A DNA stretch of 64,000 nucleotides, taken from the NCBI RefSeq assembly GCF_035989245.1, contig NZ_JAYMFF010000002.1, positions 372,001 to 436,000 on the forward strand, in the 5' to 3' direction. The position numbers and the translations under genes are program-made. This DNA is from Adlercreutzia wanghongyangiae (GTDB lineage Bacteria; Actinomycetota; Coriobacteriia; Coriobacteriales; Eggerthellaceae). Shown here piece by piece: positions 7,750-15,296 of this stretch (position 1 is the first letter of the stretch; each line of letters opens with the position of its first letter). The notes below the pieces were generated by a model, which was not told where the DNA came from, did not search any database, and saw only the letters and a list, made by a program, of their open reading frames with translations.

Positions 7750-8898
7750 ATGAAGAGGAACACAATGAAGCTGACCGGAGCGAAGCGCGCGCTGCTGGCT
7801 GGCATGCTGGCAACGACCCTGGCCCTGGCGCCGTTGCCGTCCTTCGCGGCCGATGAGGTTTTCACTGCCGAAGACGCGCCGGAAAGCGTTGTGGGCGGCG
7901 CAGCCCTGACGTTGCTGGAGGCCGCGGACACGGAGCTGCCGATGGTAGCGGAGGAAGCGGTGGCGGCACCCGTCGAGGAGGCCGCTGAGGATGATCGCGC
8001 CAGTGCCGATGCGGCGGAGAGCACCACACTGACGGTGCACTACTGCGAGATCGTTTCCTACGACGATCCGTCCTTCGATGATCCCTCGGGGTTGCGACTG
8101 CTCGAGACGCGCACGTTCGAGGTAAAGGTGGGAGAGGAAATCGACCCCTGGCATTACGTGCGACCCCTTGACGACTTCTTTTTCTGGGACGCGCGCTTCG
8201 ACAGCAAGGTGATGGATGCCGATCCGTCGAAGAACATGGTGGAGCTCCACTACTTCCGCTCGAGGAGCTCTTCCACGGTGAACTACTATGCCGTGACCGC
8301 CGCCGAGACTGGCGAGGACGCGTGCGCCAGCAAGACGGTGGTGGCCGACGTTGACGGCGCTGCCGTCCGCTTCGACAAGATGGGCTCCTACGAAATTGAG
8401 AGCCAGCAGATAGGGGTGGAGATTCCCGCCGAGTCGCTGGCGGTGCCGCTGGACGATCTGGTGTATCTGGATGCCGATCGGGATTCGATCAAGGTGGAAG
8501 CGCTGGCCTCGAAGAACGAGATCAACCTGTTCTACACGCCGGCGGCCGCCACGCTGCCCGACAAAGCCCCGGCCGGTGACGCCCCCGAGCTGGAGGCTCC
8601 TGTGCCCGGCGGTGATGCGGGAAGCGCCGGGGATTCTTCGGACGAGAACGCGCCTGCCGACGAGGGCGATGCGGGCACCGAGGACGACAACGCCGGTGCC
8701 GCCGATGATCAGGGTGGCGAGAGCGGCCTTGCACCTGAAACGGTGATTACCGACGACGGCGCGCCCCTGGCCTCCGCCGAGGAGGCGGGAGTTCTTCCCC
8801 TGCCCCAGACGGGCGACGAGGTAGTGGGCATCGCGCTGCTGGCGTCGGCCGCGTTGGCTGCTGGCGGCGTTACGCTGGTGGCTCGCCGCCGCCAGTAG
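7750..8898 (+). CDS. LPxTG-anchored cell wall protein
   Basis: This is a sortase substrate displayed on the cell wall. The 382-residue protein begins with a signal peptide (basic MKRNTMKLTGAKR, hydrophobic core, ...PSFAADE cleavage). Two related beta-type segments follow, one around HYCEIVSYDD and one around VNYYAVTAAETGED; both end in a pattern like NMVELHYF/NEINLFY. A long Pro/Ala/Asp/Gly-rich acidic stalk comes next, then LPQTGDE, a hydrophobic helix and RRRQ. The ATG at 7750 is used; ATG 7765 is possible too, as AGAGGA lies seven bases before it. The two segments resemble MucBP-like or repeat domains, but I cannot name them. Its ligand is unknown. Confidence 0.85.
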   Translation: MKRNTMKLTGAKRALLAGMLATTLALAPLPSFAADEVFTAEDAPESVVGGAALTLLEAADTELPMVAEEAVAAPVEEAAEDDRASADAAESTTLTVHYCEIVSYDDPSFDDPSGLRLLETRTFEVKVGEEIDPWHYVRPLDDFFFWDARFDSKVMDADPSKNMVELHYFRSRSSSTVNYYAVTAAETGEDACASKTVVADVDGAAVRFDKMGSYEIESQQIGVEIPAESLAVPLDDLVYLDADRDSIKVEALASKNEINLFYTPAAATLPDKAPAGDAPELEAPVPGGDAGSAGDSSDENAPADEGDAGTEDDNAGAADDQGGESGLAPETVITDDGAPLASAEEAGVLPLPQTGDEVVGIALLASAALAAGGVTLVARRRQ

Positions 8899-8920
8899 GC
8901 AACTGCTCTGCGTTTTCTTC

Positions 8921-8956
8921 ACGGGAGCCTCCCTACGGGGAGGCTCCCGTGTTGTT
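8921..8956 (+). terminator. Terminator after the LPxTG gene
   Basis: ACGGGAGCCTCCC (8921-8933) pairs perfectly with GGGAGGCTCCCGT (8938-8950), followed by GTTGTTG. Confidence 0.7.
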
Positions 8957-9005
8957 GTCGGGTATGATGGCAGAACGAGTTCCCGCAGAAAGAAAGGATG
9001 GAACG

Positions 9006-9530
9006 GTGCGCGATGGTGCCAGCTACGCTGCCCGCTACGAGCGAAAGACGCGGGCCTTGCGAAGCCGCCCGTGGGCGGTAGCGCTGCTGCGCGGTGCCAA
9101 CAAGGCGCTCACCCTGCTGTTCTATCTGGCCTATGCCGCACTTTTCGGCTGTCTGCTGTTTCAGGGGGAATCTGCGGCGCGTCTGGTTTGGTTGGTCGTG
9201 GTGCCGGGGGCGGCATTCGTCGTCGTCAGCTGGTATCGGCGGCATTTCGATGCGCCACGGCCCTATGAATGCTGCCCCATCGATCCTTTGATTTCCCGTG
9301 ATGGCACAGGCCGATCGTTTCCGTCGCGTCACGCCTTCTCGGCTTTCGCCATTGCAAGCTGCTGGTTTGCTGCCTGTGCGCCGGCCGCGGCGGTTTTGCT
9401 GATAGGTGCGGCATTGCTCGCGCTATGCCGCGTGGCCGGCGGCGTGCATTTCCCGCGCGATGTGATCGTCGGCGGCGCGCTCGGCGTTGCTGCGGGCGGT
9501 TTGGCCGCAGCGCTCTTTCTGCTTCTGTAG
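9006..9530 (+). CDS. PAP2-family membrane phosphatase
   Basis: PAP2 enzymes dephosphorylate lipid phosphates such as undecaprenyl pyrophosphate or phosphatidylglycerophosphate at the membrane. The 174-residue protein has about four to five hydrophobic segments and the three PAP2 motifs in order: RRHFDAPRP near residue 78, SFPSRHAF near 105 and RVAGGVHFPRD near 140, whose His and Asp complete the active site. The GTG at 9006 is chosen because AAAGGA lies upstream and the preceding hairpin would otherwise be inside the gene. Recycling of the undecaprenyl carrier is a reasonable guess, not shown. Confidence 0.85.
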   Translation: MRDGASYAARYERKTRALRSRPWAVALLRGANKALTLLFYLAYAALFGCLLFQGESAARLVWLVVVPGAAFVVVSWYRRHFDAPRPYECCPIDPLISRDGTGRSFPSRHAFSAFAIASCWFAACAPAAAVLLIGAALLALCRVAGGVHFPRDVIVGGALGVAAGGLAAALFLLL

Positions 9531-9604
9531 AAGGGATGCTCCCGCAGGGCCTGTGAGGGGTGTTTGCGCGAGGGCACGGCCCCGGCAAGCGGGGGTGCGC
9601 CGTG

Positions 9605-10348
9605 CTATCGCTCCGCCCAGGCGAAGTCGGCGTTGCCAGCGCCTATCTCGAAATGACACTGGGCGATGCCGAGATCCATCTTCGTGAAGGCCCCGCGCTT
9701 CGTAGTCGCCCGCACCAGCGGCATGCCGGCTTCCTCGCCGACCAGCGCGAAAGAGAACTTCTGCTGGTTCAGGGCCGTGGGAGCGAGCAGTGCCGCCTGA
9801 ACACCGCGCTGGAACCAGTCGGGCATGCGGTCGTAGTCGGGGCACACCTCCTCGGGCGCCTTCGATTTGTGCGGCACGCCGGAATCGGCGCCGTAACCCA
9901 GTGCCACCACGGCCGACAGCTTCTGGCCCAAGTCCACGTTGTAGGCGCGGTTCACTACTTTGTAGGTGCCTCCAACCCAGCAGCTGTTCAGCCCGAGCGC
10001 CTGCGCCAGCAGCACCAGTTTCTCGCCGTAGTAGCCCAGAATGCCGTCGAGCTCCCTGCATTCGGGCCCCACCATCGCCAGGTAGTTGCGCACGCCGGTG
10101 AAGTTCACGAGCCGGGCTTTGAACCCGGTGAAGGCCCGTGGCTCGTCCAGCACCAGCTGGATGGCCAGGTTCGTCTCCTCGTTCACTGCGGCGATGGCCG
10201 CTCGTAGTGCTTCCACCGTGCTAGGCGCCAGGGGCTTGTCGGTGTAGCTGCGCACGGCATGACGTGCTTGAATGGCCTCCATCGGCGTGAGGTGGCCGTT
10301 CCAAAAGCTGAGAAAGCGGTCGGCGGCGGTGTCGGGGGAAGACGTCAT
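9605..10348 (-). CDS. Nitroreductase family protein
   Basis: The protein belongs to the FMN-dependent nitroreductase fold, which uses NAD(P)H to reduce nitroaromatics, quinones or other small acceptors. The 247-residue product shows the N-terminal FMN motif ARHAVRSYTDKPL near residue 30 and the central GLNSCWVGGTY segment near 115. The ALLAPTALNQQKFSFAL block, usually near the N-terminus of simple nitroreductases, lies near residue 185 as in the tandem-halved TM1586-type subgroup. The C-terminal segment KMDLGIAQCHFEIGAG also fits that subgroup. ATG at 10348 has AAAGG upstream. A remnant SMR gene begins 80 bases away on the other strand. The physiological substrate is unknown. Confidence 0.85.
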   Translation of the reverse strand: MTSSPDTAADRFLSFWNGHLTPMEAIQARHAVRSYTDKPLAPSTVEALRAAIAAVNEETNLAIQLVLDEPRAFTGFKARLVNFTGVRNYLAMVGPECRELDGILGYYGEKLVLLAQALGLNSCWVGGTYKVVNRAYNVDLGQKLSAVVALGYGADSGVPHKSKAPEEVCPDYDRMPDWFQRGVQAALLAPTALNQQKFSFALVGEEAGMPLVRATTKRGAFTKMDLGIAQCHFEIGAGNADFAWAER

Positions 10349-10429
10349 GGCAGGGCCTTTCGAACGATGATCGCTGTGCGCAGCATAGCACAAGAGCTGC
10401 TTCAGGCCTCTCCGAGCACGGGGAAGCTG

Positions 10430-10657
10430 ATGCGGCAGCGGTACCAGGCTTTGAAGAAGCTGCCGCTCGGGGTGGCCTACGGCGTGTGGTCGGGGCTGGG
10501 CGTCACGGCCATCACCATCATCGGCGCCATCATCTGGGGCGAGCCGTTGAATGCCATCATCATCTTCGGTATCGCGCTCATCATCACCGGCGTCGTGCTT
10601 CTGGAATCGTCCCCGAAGCCCGCTTCCGATTCTGGCTCCGACGCCCAGACGGCTTAA
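10430..10657 (+). pseudogene. 5'-truncated SMR (EmrE-type) drug efflux gene
   Basis: The 75 residues from ATG 10430 match the last three membrane helices of small multidrug resistance pumps: LPLGVAYGVWSGLG, then GAIIWGEPLNAIIIFGIALIITGVVLLE. The first helix, which holds the essential glutamate (Glu14 in EmrE), and half of the second are missing. Upstream sequence in frame is unrelated and overlaps the start of the divergent nitroreductase. Family members have about 105-110 residues. A GGGAAG lies before the ATG, so a fragment could be made, but it cannot be a working pump. Confidence 0.75.
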
Positions 10658-10748
10658 CCACCGCGGCTGCCAGAACTGCTTTTTACGAAATCTGGGAAAC
10701 CTGCGCGGCGAACCTCGGCGGAATCCTAGAGCATGCCTAGATAAAACT

Positions 10749-10810
10749 AGGGCCAATCCCAGTGGGATCGGCCCTTACAAAACCTTGCGGTTTTTGAATC
10801 TGCAATTATG
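10749..10810 (-). repeat. Double-hairpin element, copy 1
   Basis: On the minus strand the unit runs CATAATTGCAGAT, a GCAA-looped hairpin (AAAACC/GGTTTT), then a long stem AGGGCCGATCCC-ACT-GGGATTGGCCCT followed by AGTTTTAT. It is a diverged copy of 10858-10920, and the stem bases differ in matched pairs. In yhcG orientation the last hairpin with its T-rich tail can act as a terminator. Confidence 0.7.
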
Positions 10811-10857
10811 TTCGCAAACTCGAACTGCCTCGTCAACGATGAAGGCCGGAAATAAAT

Positions 10858-10920
10858 AGAGCCAGTCCCAGCAGGACCGGCTCTTGCAAAGCCTCGAAGG
10901 CTTTAACATCTGGCACTATG
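10858..10920 (-). repeat. Double-hairpin element, copy 2
   Basis: On the minus strand, 15 bases after the yhcG stop, the unit begins CATAGTGCCAGAT. It has a small hairpin AAAGCC/GGCTTT and then the stem AGAGCCGGTCC/GGACTGGCTCT followed by ATTTATTT. It is about 110 bases from copy 1. The shared box CATA-T--CAGAT and two stems are kept while the paired bases vary. It is a likely terminator of yhcG, possibly a structured RNA. Confidence 0.7.
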
Positions 10921-10934
10921 CTCTCAGGAACATC

Positions 10935-12083
10935 CTATTCGGTCAACCCTTCGTTCGTCGCTGAATCGCCCAACAGTTTCAACTCGTTCGCTTCTATTGT
11001 CCGCCTGACTTGCTCTTCAAGCTGCTCCTTATCCGGGAGGTTCAAGGTGTATGTAGACGCGAAGATGCTGTTGTTGAGCCCGCCGAGGGCATACTCCGCT
11101 CGCACATGGTTCTTATCAGTGCAGAGTATGATGCCTATGGGCGGGTTATCGTATTCGTCATTAATCTCGGCGGCGTAGTAGTTCAGGTACTCGTTGATCT
11201 GCCCCACGGCTGATGCCATCAGCTTCGTCGTCTTGAGCTCGATCAGCACGTAAGCCCGCAGTGGCTTGTTGTAGAAGACCATGTCCACGAAGTCCTTCTC
11301 GCTGCCGACGGGAACCCGCTGGTTCGTGCCGACGAACATGAAGCCGCGTCCGAGCTCCAGCATGAACTTCTCGATTTGCTTCACGAGAGAGTCCTGCAAG
11401 TCCCTTTCGAGCGGCGCCATGCTGTCCGGCAGTCCTAGGAACTCCAGCACATACGGTGACTTTATCGCATCCGATGGCTGGCGGTACGCTATGCCCTCGT
11501 TGGCGAGCCCCAGGACATCCCGCCTGCTCGCATCGTCCTTGGCGGACAGCACCCGCTCGAAGAGCATGCTGTCCATCTGGCGCCTCAGCTCGCGCACGCT
11601 CCACCCGGCGTTGGCCGCTTCCCGTTCGTAGAAGCCGCGCTTCGCATCGTCCTTCAGGTCAAGCAGCTCGCAGTAATGGGAGAAGGTCAATTTGCCAGAC
11701 AGCGTCTGGCAAATTGGGTGTTTGAGGTACAGAAGCCGCATGTACTGCAAGTTCGACCTTGAGAAGCCGCGCCCCAGCCTTTCCGTCAGTCTCTTGGAGA
11801 GGCGCACCAGCGTCTTGTCTCCGTATTGCGCCCTGTCACGTCCGTTCTGCTCGTACTCGACGATAAGGCGGCCGTTGTTCCAGTACGCCAGCAATTGGTC
11901 TATGCACACGTGACGCGCTGCCGCATTGCGCCCCCGCTCCATCGTGCTCTCGATCGCGTCGATCAGACCGTCGAATGTCTGCGCTTCATTCGCGAGGGCC
12001 GCTCCGGATCCGTCGGTGACGATTTGCCAGTCGGCGTCTGGCAAATTCGCCTTCGCCAAGCTGCTCTCCTCATCCTGCACCAT
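10935..12083 (-). CDS. YhcG/DUF1016 PD-(D/E)XK nuclease-domain protein
   Basis: The 382-residue protein has the two parts of the YhcG family: an N-terminal helical DUF1016_N region (about 35-180, with LLAYWNNGRLIVEYEQNG, RGFSRSNLQYMRLLY and FSHYCELLDL) and a C-terminal nuclease-fold domain. The latter shows the endonuclease pattern DFVDMVFYN, then VLIELKTTKL, and the ending NNPIGI-type motif NPPIGIILCTDKN. Biochemical roles of the family are not settled; links to recombination, mobile elements and defence have been proposed. GGAGG precedes the ATG. Two palindromes of one family lie inside the reading frame and two hairpin elements follow the stop. It sits at the edge of an island-like block with a ParB fragment, immunity ABC genes and an integrase remnant. 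Confidence 0.88.
   Translation of the reverse strand: MVQDEESSLAKANLPDADWQIVTDGSGAALANEAQTFDGLIDAIESTMERGRNAAARHVCIDQLLAYWNNGRLIVEYEQNGRDRAQYGDKTLVRLSKRLTERLGRGFSRSNLQYMRLLYLKHPICQTLSGKLTFSHYCELLDLKDDAKRGFYEREAANAGWSVRELRRQMDSMLFERVLSAKDDASRRDVLGLANEGIAYRQPSDAIKSPYVLEFLGLPDSMAPLERDLQDSLVKQIEKFMLELGRGFMFVGTNQRVPVGSEKDFVDMVFYNKPLRAYVLIELKTTKLMASAVGQINEYLNYYAAEINDEYDNPPIGIILCTDKNHVRAEYALGGLNNSIFASTYTLNLPDKEQLEEQVRRTIEANELKLLGDSATNEGLTE
11688..11716. repeat. Perfect 13-bp inverted repeat inside yhcG (site 1)
   Basis: CAATTTGCCAGAC (11688-11700), spacer AGC, and GTCTGGCAAATTG (11704-11716) form a perfect palindrome within the coding sequence, where it encodes ICQTLSGKL. A second related copy lies at 12021-12045 in another reading frame. 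Confidence 0.8.
12021..12045. repeat. Related inverted repeat inside yhcG (site 2)
   Basis: GATTTGCCAGTC-GGC-GTCTGGCAAAT repeats the core and the 3-base spacer of site 1 with small changes. Here it encodes LPDADWQI, a different frame from site 1, so the DNA rather than the peptide is what is repeated. Confidence 0.75.
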
Positions 12084-12437
12084 GCTCTACCTCCGTTCGT
12101 GTTCCGCCCATTCTAGGCGAGCTGTCATCGCCCAGAAGCCATGCGTTCCCGAAAGCGGAACATCGACGCAACGGGGCAGCCCCCGTCGTTCCCCGACCTC
12201 CGCAGGCAGCGCGCCGCGCCCCCGGCGGCCTTGATGCCAGGATGCTCGGCCGGGAACCGGGAGGCGCGCAAGGGCTGCGAAAACTTTTCCGCAGGGGTCT
12301 CTCTCAAGTTCTCCGGAAAACTCAAGCCCTTGCGGGTTTCGCTTCCTCCCTTGACGCGCCTCCCGAACTCCGTCCAATGCATGGGCCACAAGGCCTACCC
12401 AGAGGGGGCGAGCCGAACCGACAAGGGGGTCGAAATC
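12084..12437. other. Gene-free stretch upstream of yhcG
   Basis: I see no reliable gene here. The stretch has short inverted repeats, including ACGGGGC...GCCCCCGT near 12170 and a loose stem around CAAGGGCTGCGAAAAC...CTCAAGCCCTTG (12270-12335). It looks like a patchwork left by past insertions. Confidence 0.4.
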
Positions 12438-12590
12438 ATGGAGACGACGAGAAGCCTGCTCTCCCAGTGCGTCGAGAGCAGCTACCAGAACCGCAAGAAG
12501 CTGGGAGACGTTTCCGGCCTCGCCCGCAGCATCGAGGTGAACGGCCAGATTAGACAAAAAACGGACGACCAGACTGAAGCGCCGACATGA
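12438..12590 (+). pseudogene. Fragment of a ParB-like N-terminal domain
   Basis: ATG 12438 opens METTRSLLSQCVES and reaches SGLARSIEVNGQI, which looks like the ParB/Srx pattern LAxSIxxNGLI. After that the frame runs into unrelated residues and stops at 12588-12590. A complete ParB domain would need about 80 more residues. The 3' end overlaps the small membrane protein gene on the other strand. This is probably a plasmid or conjugative-element remnant, but the match is short. Confidence 0.4.
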
Positions 12591-12876
12591 AGGCGAGCGC
12601 CAGAAGCCCGATTATGAGCATCAGCCAGAACGCATCCAGAATCACAGAAACAGAGGCTAGCGTCTTTGCGCCCGTTCCGCAGTTATCTGTGCCGAGCTTG
12701 ACGACAAGCGCGCAAGCAAAACTGACGATTATGAAGGCGAAGTTGGCTATCATCCAGCCGAATCGCACCTCGTCCGTCAAACTAAACCCGAGCATCCCTG
12801 GAATAAGCGCGGCGAGCGGGAGGAGTCCCAAAATCAGCGCCGCGGTGGCAAGAGGGGAAGCCGATCTTGTGTCCAT
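12550..12876 (-). CDS. Small membrane protein of the lantibiotic-immunity operon
   Basis: The 108-residue protein has about three hydrophobic segments (around residues 10-30, 40-62 and 75-97) and no recognised domain. The start lies three bases after the permease stop at 12880, so it is the last gene of the ABC operon and probably cotranslated. Small accessory membrane proteins accompany some LanFEG loci, where they help immunity; that role here is inference. Its 3' end overlaps the ParB-like fragment on the opposite strand. Confidence 0.65.
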   Translation of the reverse strand: MDTRSASPLATAALILGLLPLAALIPGMLGFSLTDEVRFGWMIANFAFIIVSFACALVVKLGTDNCGTGAKTLASVSVILDAFWLMLIIGLLALAFMSALQSGRPFFV

Positions 12877-12879
12877 GTT

Positions 12880-13644
12880 CTACCTCATTTCCTTTTTACC
12901 GAACCGGGCGATTGACAGCCAGATAAGGCCTGCGAACACGAGAGCCGCGCAAGGCGCGAAGGGAGCCAGCTGGAAGGCCGCCGATGTGGCCCCTGACGTG
13001 AAGTCGTGCAGCGAGCACGAGACGAAGTAGCCGCTGTAGCAATAGGGATAGGCGGTCCATGCCGGTGTGTTCGCCATGAGAACTCCGGGGATGACCAAGA
13101 GCAAGTTGAGCCCTATCGTCAGCAAGGGCTTCTCGAAGCACACGGTGATAGCCCACATGGCCGCCGTCGCGGGCAGCATCGTAAGGAACAGGCCCGCGCA
13201 GCACCGCAGCAAATAATCGACGGGGACCGCCTCCTCGATGCCCATGAACGCCGTCGCCGTCATTCCGGCGATGAGAAACACAACGAAGAACACGACGATC
13301 TCCATGAACAAGAAGAACGCCACCACCACGAACTTCGCCAACGACAGGCGTTGCCTCGGCACGGGCAGCGCGAGCATCTTGAGTAAGCCGTTATGCGATG
13401 TCTCGCGCGCTGCGATCATCACGCAGACAACGATCATGCTCAGCGGCAACAGGTAGTAAGCGTACACGAGCGCGCTTTGGATGAACATCGCCGGCCAGGC
13501 GTTCGTGTACTCCGGCGTGAAGTACCGGCTCAGGTTCGCCACGCCCGAGACGACAACGAGAACGGGCGCGATGAAGATGAGCGGCACGATCTTCGAGCGC
13601 CTCACCTTCGCGAACTCTATTTTCAAAAGATTGAGGAAATTCAT
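12880..13644 (-). CDS. Lantibiotic-immunity ABC permease (LanG-like)
   Basis: This is one of two permeases of an ABC exporter of the LanFEG/MutG type, which expels lantibiotics from the membrane. The 254-residue protein has six hydrophobic segments in the ABC-2 pattern. It has the basic N-terminal KIEFAKVRRSKI and the ETSHNGLLKMLALPVPRQRLSLAKF loop typical of these permeases, which contacts the ATPase. ATG 13644 has AGGTGG upstream; a GTG at 13653 would add three residues. It lies nine bases after the preceding permease gene. Confidence 0.85.
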   Translation of the reverse strand: MNFLNLLKIEFAKVRRSKIVPLIFIAPVLVVVSGVANLSRYFTPEYTNAWPAMFIQSALVYAYYLLPLSMIVVCVMIAARETSHNGLLKMLALPVPRQRLSLAKFVVVAFFLFMEIVVFFVVFLIAGMTATAFMGIEEAVPVDYLLRCCAGLFLTMLPATAAMWAITVCFEKPLLTIGLNLLLVIPGVLMANTPAWTAYPYCYSGYFVSCSLHDFTSGATSAAFQLAPFAPCAALVFAGLIWLSIARFGKKEMR

Positions 13645-13653
13645 ACGAACCAC

Positions 13654-14379
13654 CTATTCGTATCGAACAGCCCTGGAAAGCCAAAGCCCAGCGACTGAGA
13701 AAACCATCGTCTCTATGAGAGAAACCGCAAGCACGGTGGCGTCGGGCTGAGCGCTCATGGCGATGGCCGGCTTCAACATGAGGATGAAGGGATGGGCAAG
13801 GAGGAACACCGAGTCCGCATTCGCCAGCGCCATGGCGCTTAGGAATCCCGCCACGCCTATGCCGAGCGAAACCCAGATGTTCTCGGTGCGCGAGGACACA
13901 AGCAGCATGAACGAGAGCACGGGCAGCGAGCTCGCGAACGAGTAGCCTGCGAACGCTGCCACTTGCATCAGATCGAAAGCGCCCTCTGGCAGATTAGCGG
14001 CTCCTATGGCGGCCAGAGCGCTGTTCTGAATGAGGATCGCGAGCAGGAGGCAGAACGCCAGAATCCCGAGTTTGCTCGCGTACATTTTCGCCATGCTCAT
14101 GGGCAGGACGAGCATCTTCTTGATAGCTCCTCCCCTGAACTCCATGCCAAAGGCCATGCAAGTCGCAACAATGATGCCGAACATGTTGAGAACAACAATC
14201 ATTCCGTAGAGCTGGGTGAGCAGTATGTCCATGGGATCGAGGGGCATGCTCAAAAGAGATTTCCCGCGAACGAGGAAGTTTGCAAGAGCATAGACCGCTC
14301 CGACCGCCCCGACTGCGAGCAAAACAGGAACGACGCCCGTACGCTTCTCCTTGTGGAGTTCTATTGATAAGGCGCTCAT
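13654..14379 (-). CDS. Lantibiotic-immunity ABC permease (LanE-like)
   Basis: This is the second ABC-2 type permease of the immunity transporter. The 241 residues have the same plan as the neighbour: short basic start SIELHKEKRTGVVPVL, six hydrophobic segments, and the coupling loop GMEFRGGAIKKMLVLPMSMAKMYASK. The ATG overlaps the ATPase stop as ATGA (14376-14379), which implies translational coupling. The two permeases probably form a heterodimer with two copies of the ATPase. Confidence 0.85.
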   Translation of the reverse strand: MSALSIELHKEKRTGVVPVLLAVGAVGAVYALANFLVRGKSLLSMPLDPMDILLTQLYGMIVVLNMFGIIVATCMAFGMEFRGGAIKKMLVLPMSMAKMYASKLGILAFCLLLAILIQNSALAAIGAANLPEGAFDLMQVAAFAGYSFASSLPVLSFMLLVSSRTENIWVSLGIGVAGFLSAMALANADSVFLLAHPFILMLKPAIAMSAQPDATVLAVSLIETMVFSVAGLWLSRAVRYE

Positions 14380-15173
14380 AGCAGGGCCCTCTGCTTTCTG
14401 GCGTCGTTATCGCGCTCGACCATGGCCAGGAAGAGCTCTTCGAGGTTGTCCGCGCCGAAACCCGACGAGAGCGCGCTCTGGCGCAGGGAGTCGAGACTGC
14501 CCTCGTAGAGCATCCTTCCATGATTGAGGATTCCGATGTCGTCGGCAATCAGCTCGATTTCCGAGAGCATGTGGGACGATATGAGGATGGTGCAGTCGTA
14601 GAGGGCAGGGAGAGACTTTATGAGGTTTCGTATCTCGTGGATGCCGGCGGGGTCGAGCCCGTTGGTCGGCTCGTCGAGGATGAGGATGGGAGGACGGCCG
14701 AGAAGTGCGCCTGCGAGCCCGAGCCTCTGCTTCATCCCGAGCGAGTATTTCTTCGCGAGCCTGCCGCCGAACTCCGTCAGGCCTACCAGCTCCAGCGCCT
14801 CATCCACCGAGCTTTTCGGTAGTCCCAGAATTTGCCGTATGATGTCCAAATTCTCACGGCCCGTGAGGTTCGCATAGTAGGACGGCGACTCGATGAACGA
14901 TCCCGTCTCCTTGAGGATGGACTCCCGGTCTTCCGGGAAGTGCATGCCGTCGACCTCGAAGGTACCCGATGTCGGCTTCGTGAGCCCCAAGAGCATCTTC
15001 ATGGTCGTCGATTTGCCGGCCCCGTTCGGCCCGAGGAAGCCGTAGATGCTTCCGCGCCTCACGTGCATCGATACGGCATTCACCGCAACGAAGTCCTTGT
15101 AGCGCTTGGTGATGTCGCGCGTCTCAATTGCGAGATCGGCCCGTCGCCTGCGCCCCGTGCGTGCATGTTCCAT
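14376..15173 (-). CDS. Lantibiotic-immunity ABC ATPase (LanF-like)
   Basis: This is the ATP-binding subunit that powers lantibiotic export. The 265-residue protein has Walker A GPNGAGKST at 48-56, signature YSLGMKQRLG near 147, Walker B ILILDEPTNGLDP near 167 and the switch histidine in ISSH. Glu95 in GSFIESPSYYANLTGREN stands where most ABC proteins have the Q-loop glutamine. This E-loop is the mark of LanF immunity proteins and separates them from general exporters. AAAGGAGA precedes ATG 15173. No lantibiotic precursor or modification enzyme is nearby, so the operon probably gives resistance to peptides made by others. Confidence 0.9.
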   Translation of the reverse strand: MEHARTGRRRRADLAIETRDITKRYKDFVAVNAVSMHVRRGSIYGFLGPNGAGKSTTMKMLLGLTKPTSGTFEVDGMHFPEDRESILKETGSFIESPSYYANLTGRENLDIIRQILGLPKSSVDEALELVGLTEFGGRLAKKYSLGMKQRLGLAGALLGRPPILILDEPTNGLDPAGIHEIRNLIKSLPALYDCTILISSHMLSEIELIADDIGILNHGRMLYEGSLDSLRQSALSSGFGADNLEELFLAMVERDNDARKQRALL

Positions 15174-15232
15174 GATGTCTCCTTTCGACGCCTCAACGAT
15201 AGAAGCCTCGCCTGACACCACGCGACCGCCTC

Positions 15233-15252
15233 CCTTACTTTTGCCTTACTTT
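15233..15252. promoter_or_regulatory. Direct repeat, likely response-regulator box
   Basis: CCTTACTTT occurs at 15233-15241 and again at 15244-15252, exactly 11 bp apart, in the space between the divergent ATPase and response-regulator genes. OmpR-type regulators bind such one-helical-turn direct repeats. Read toward the ATPase the repeats lie upstream of a possible -10 (TATCGT), as expected for activation of the transporter. Confidence 0.55.
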
Positions 15253-15296
15253 CTCTGGGTGGAAAGACTGCTCCCGCTATCCTGTTCAGTGGAGCA

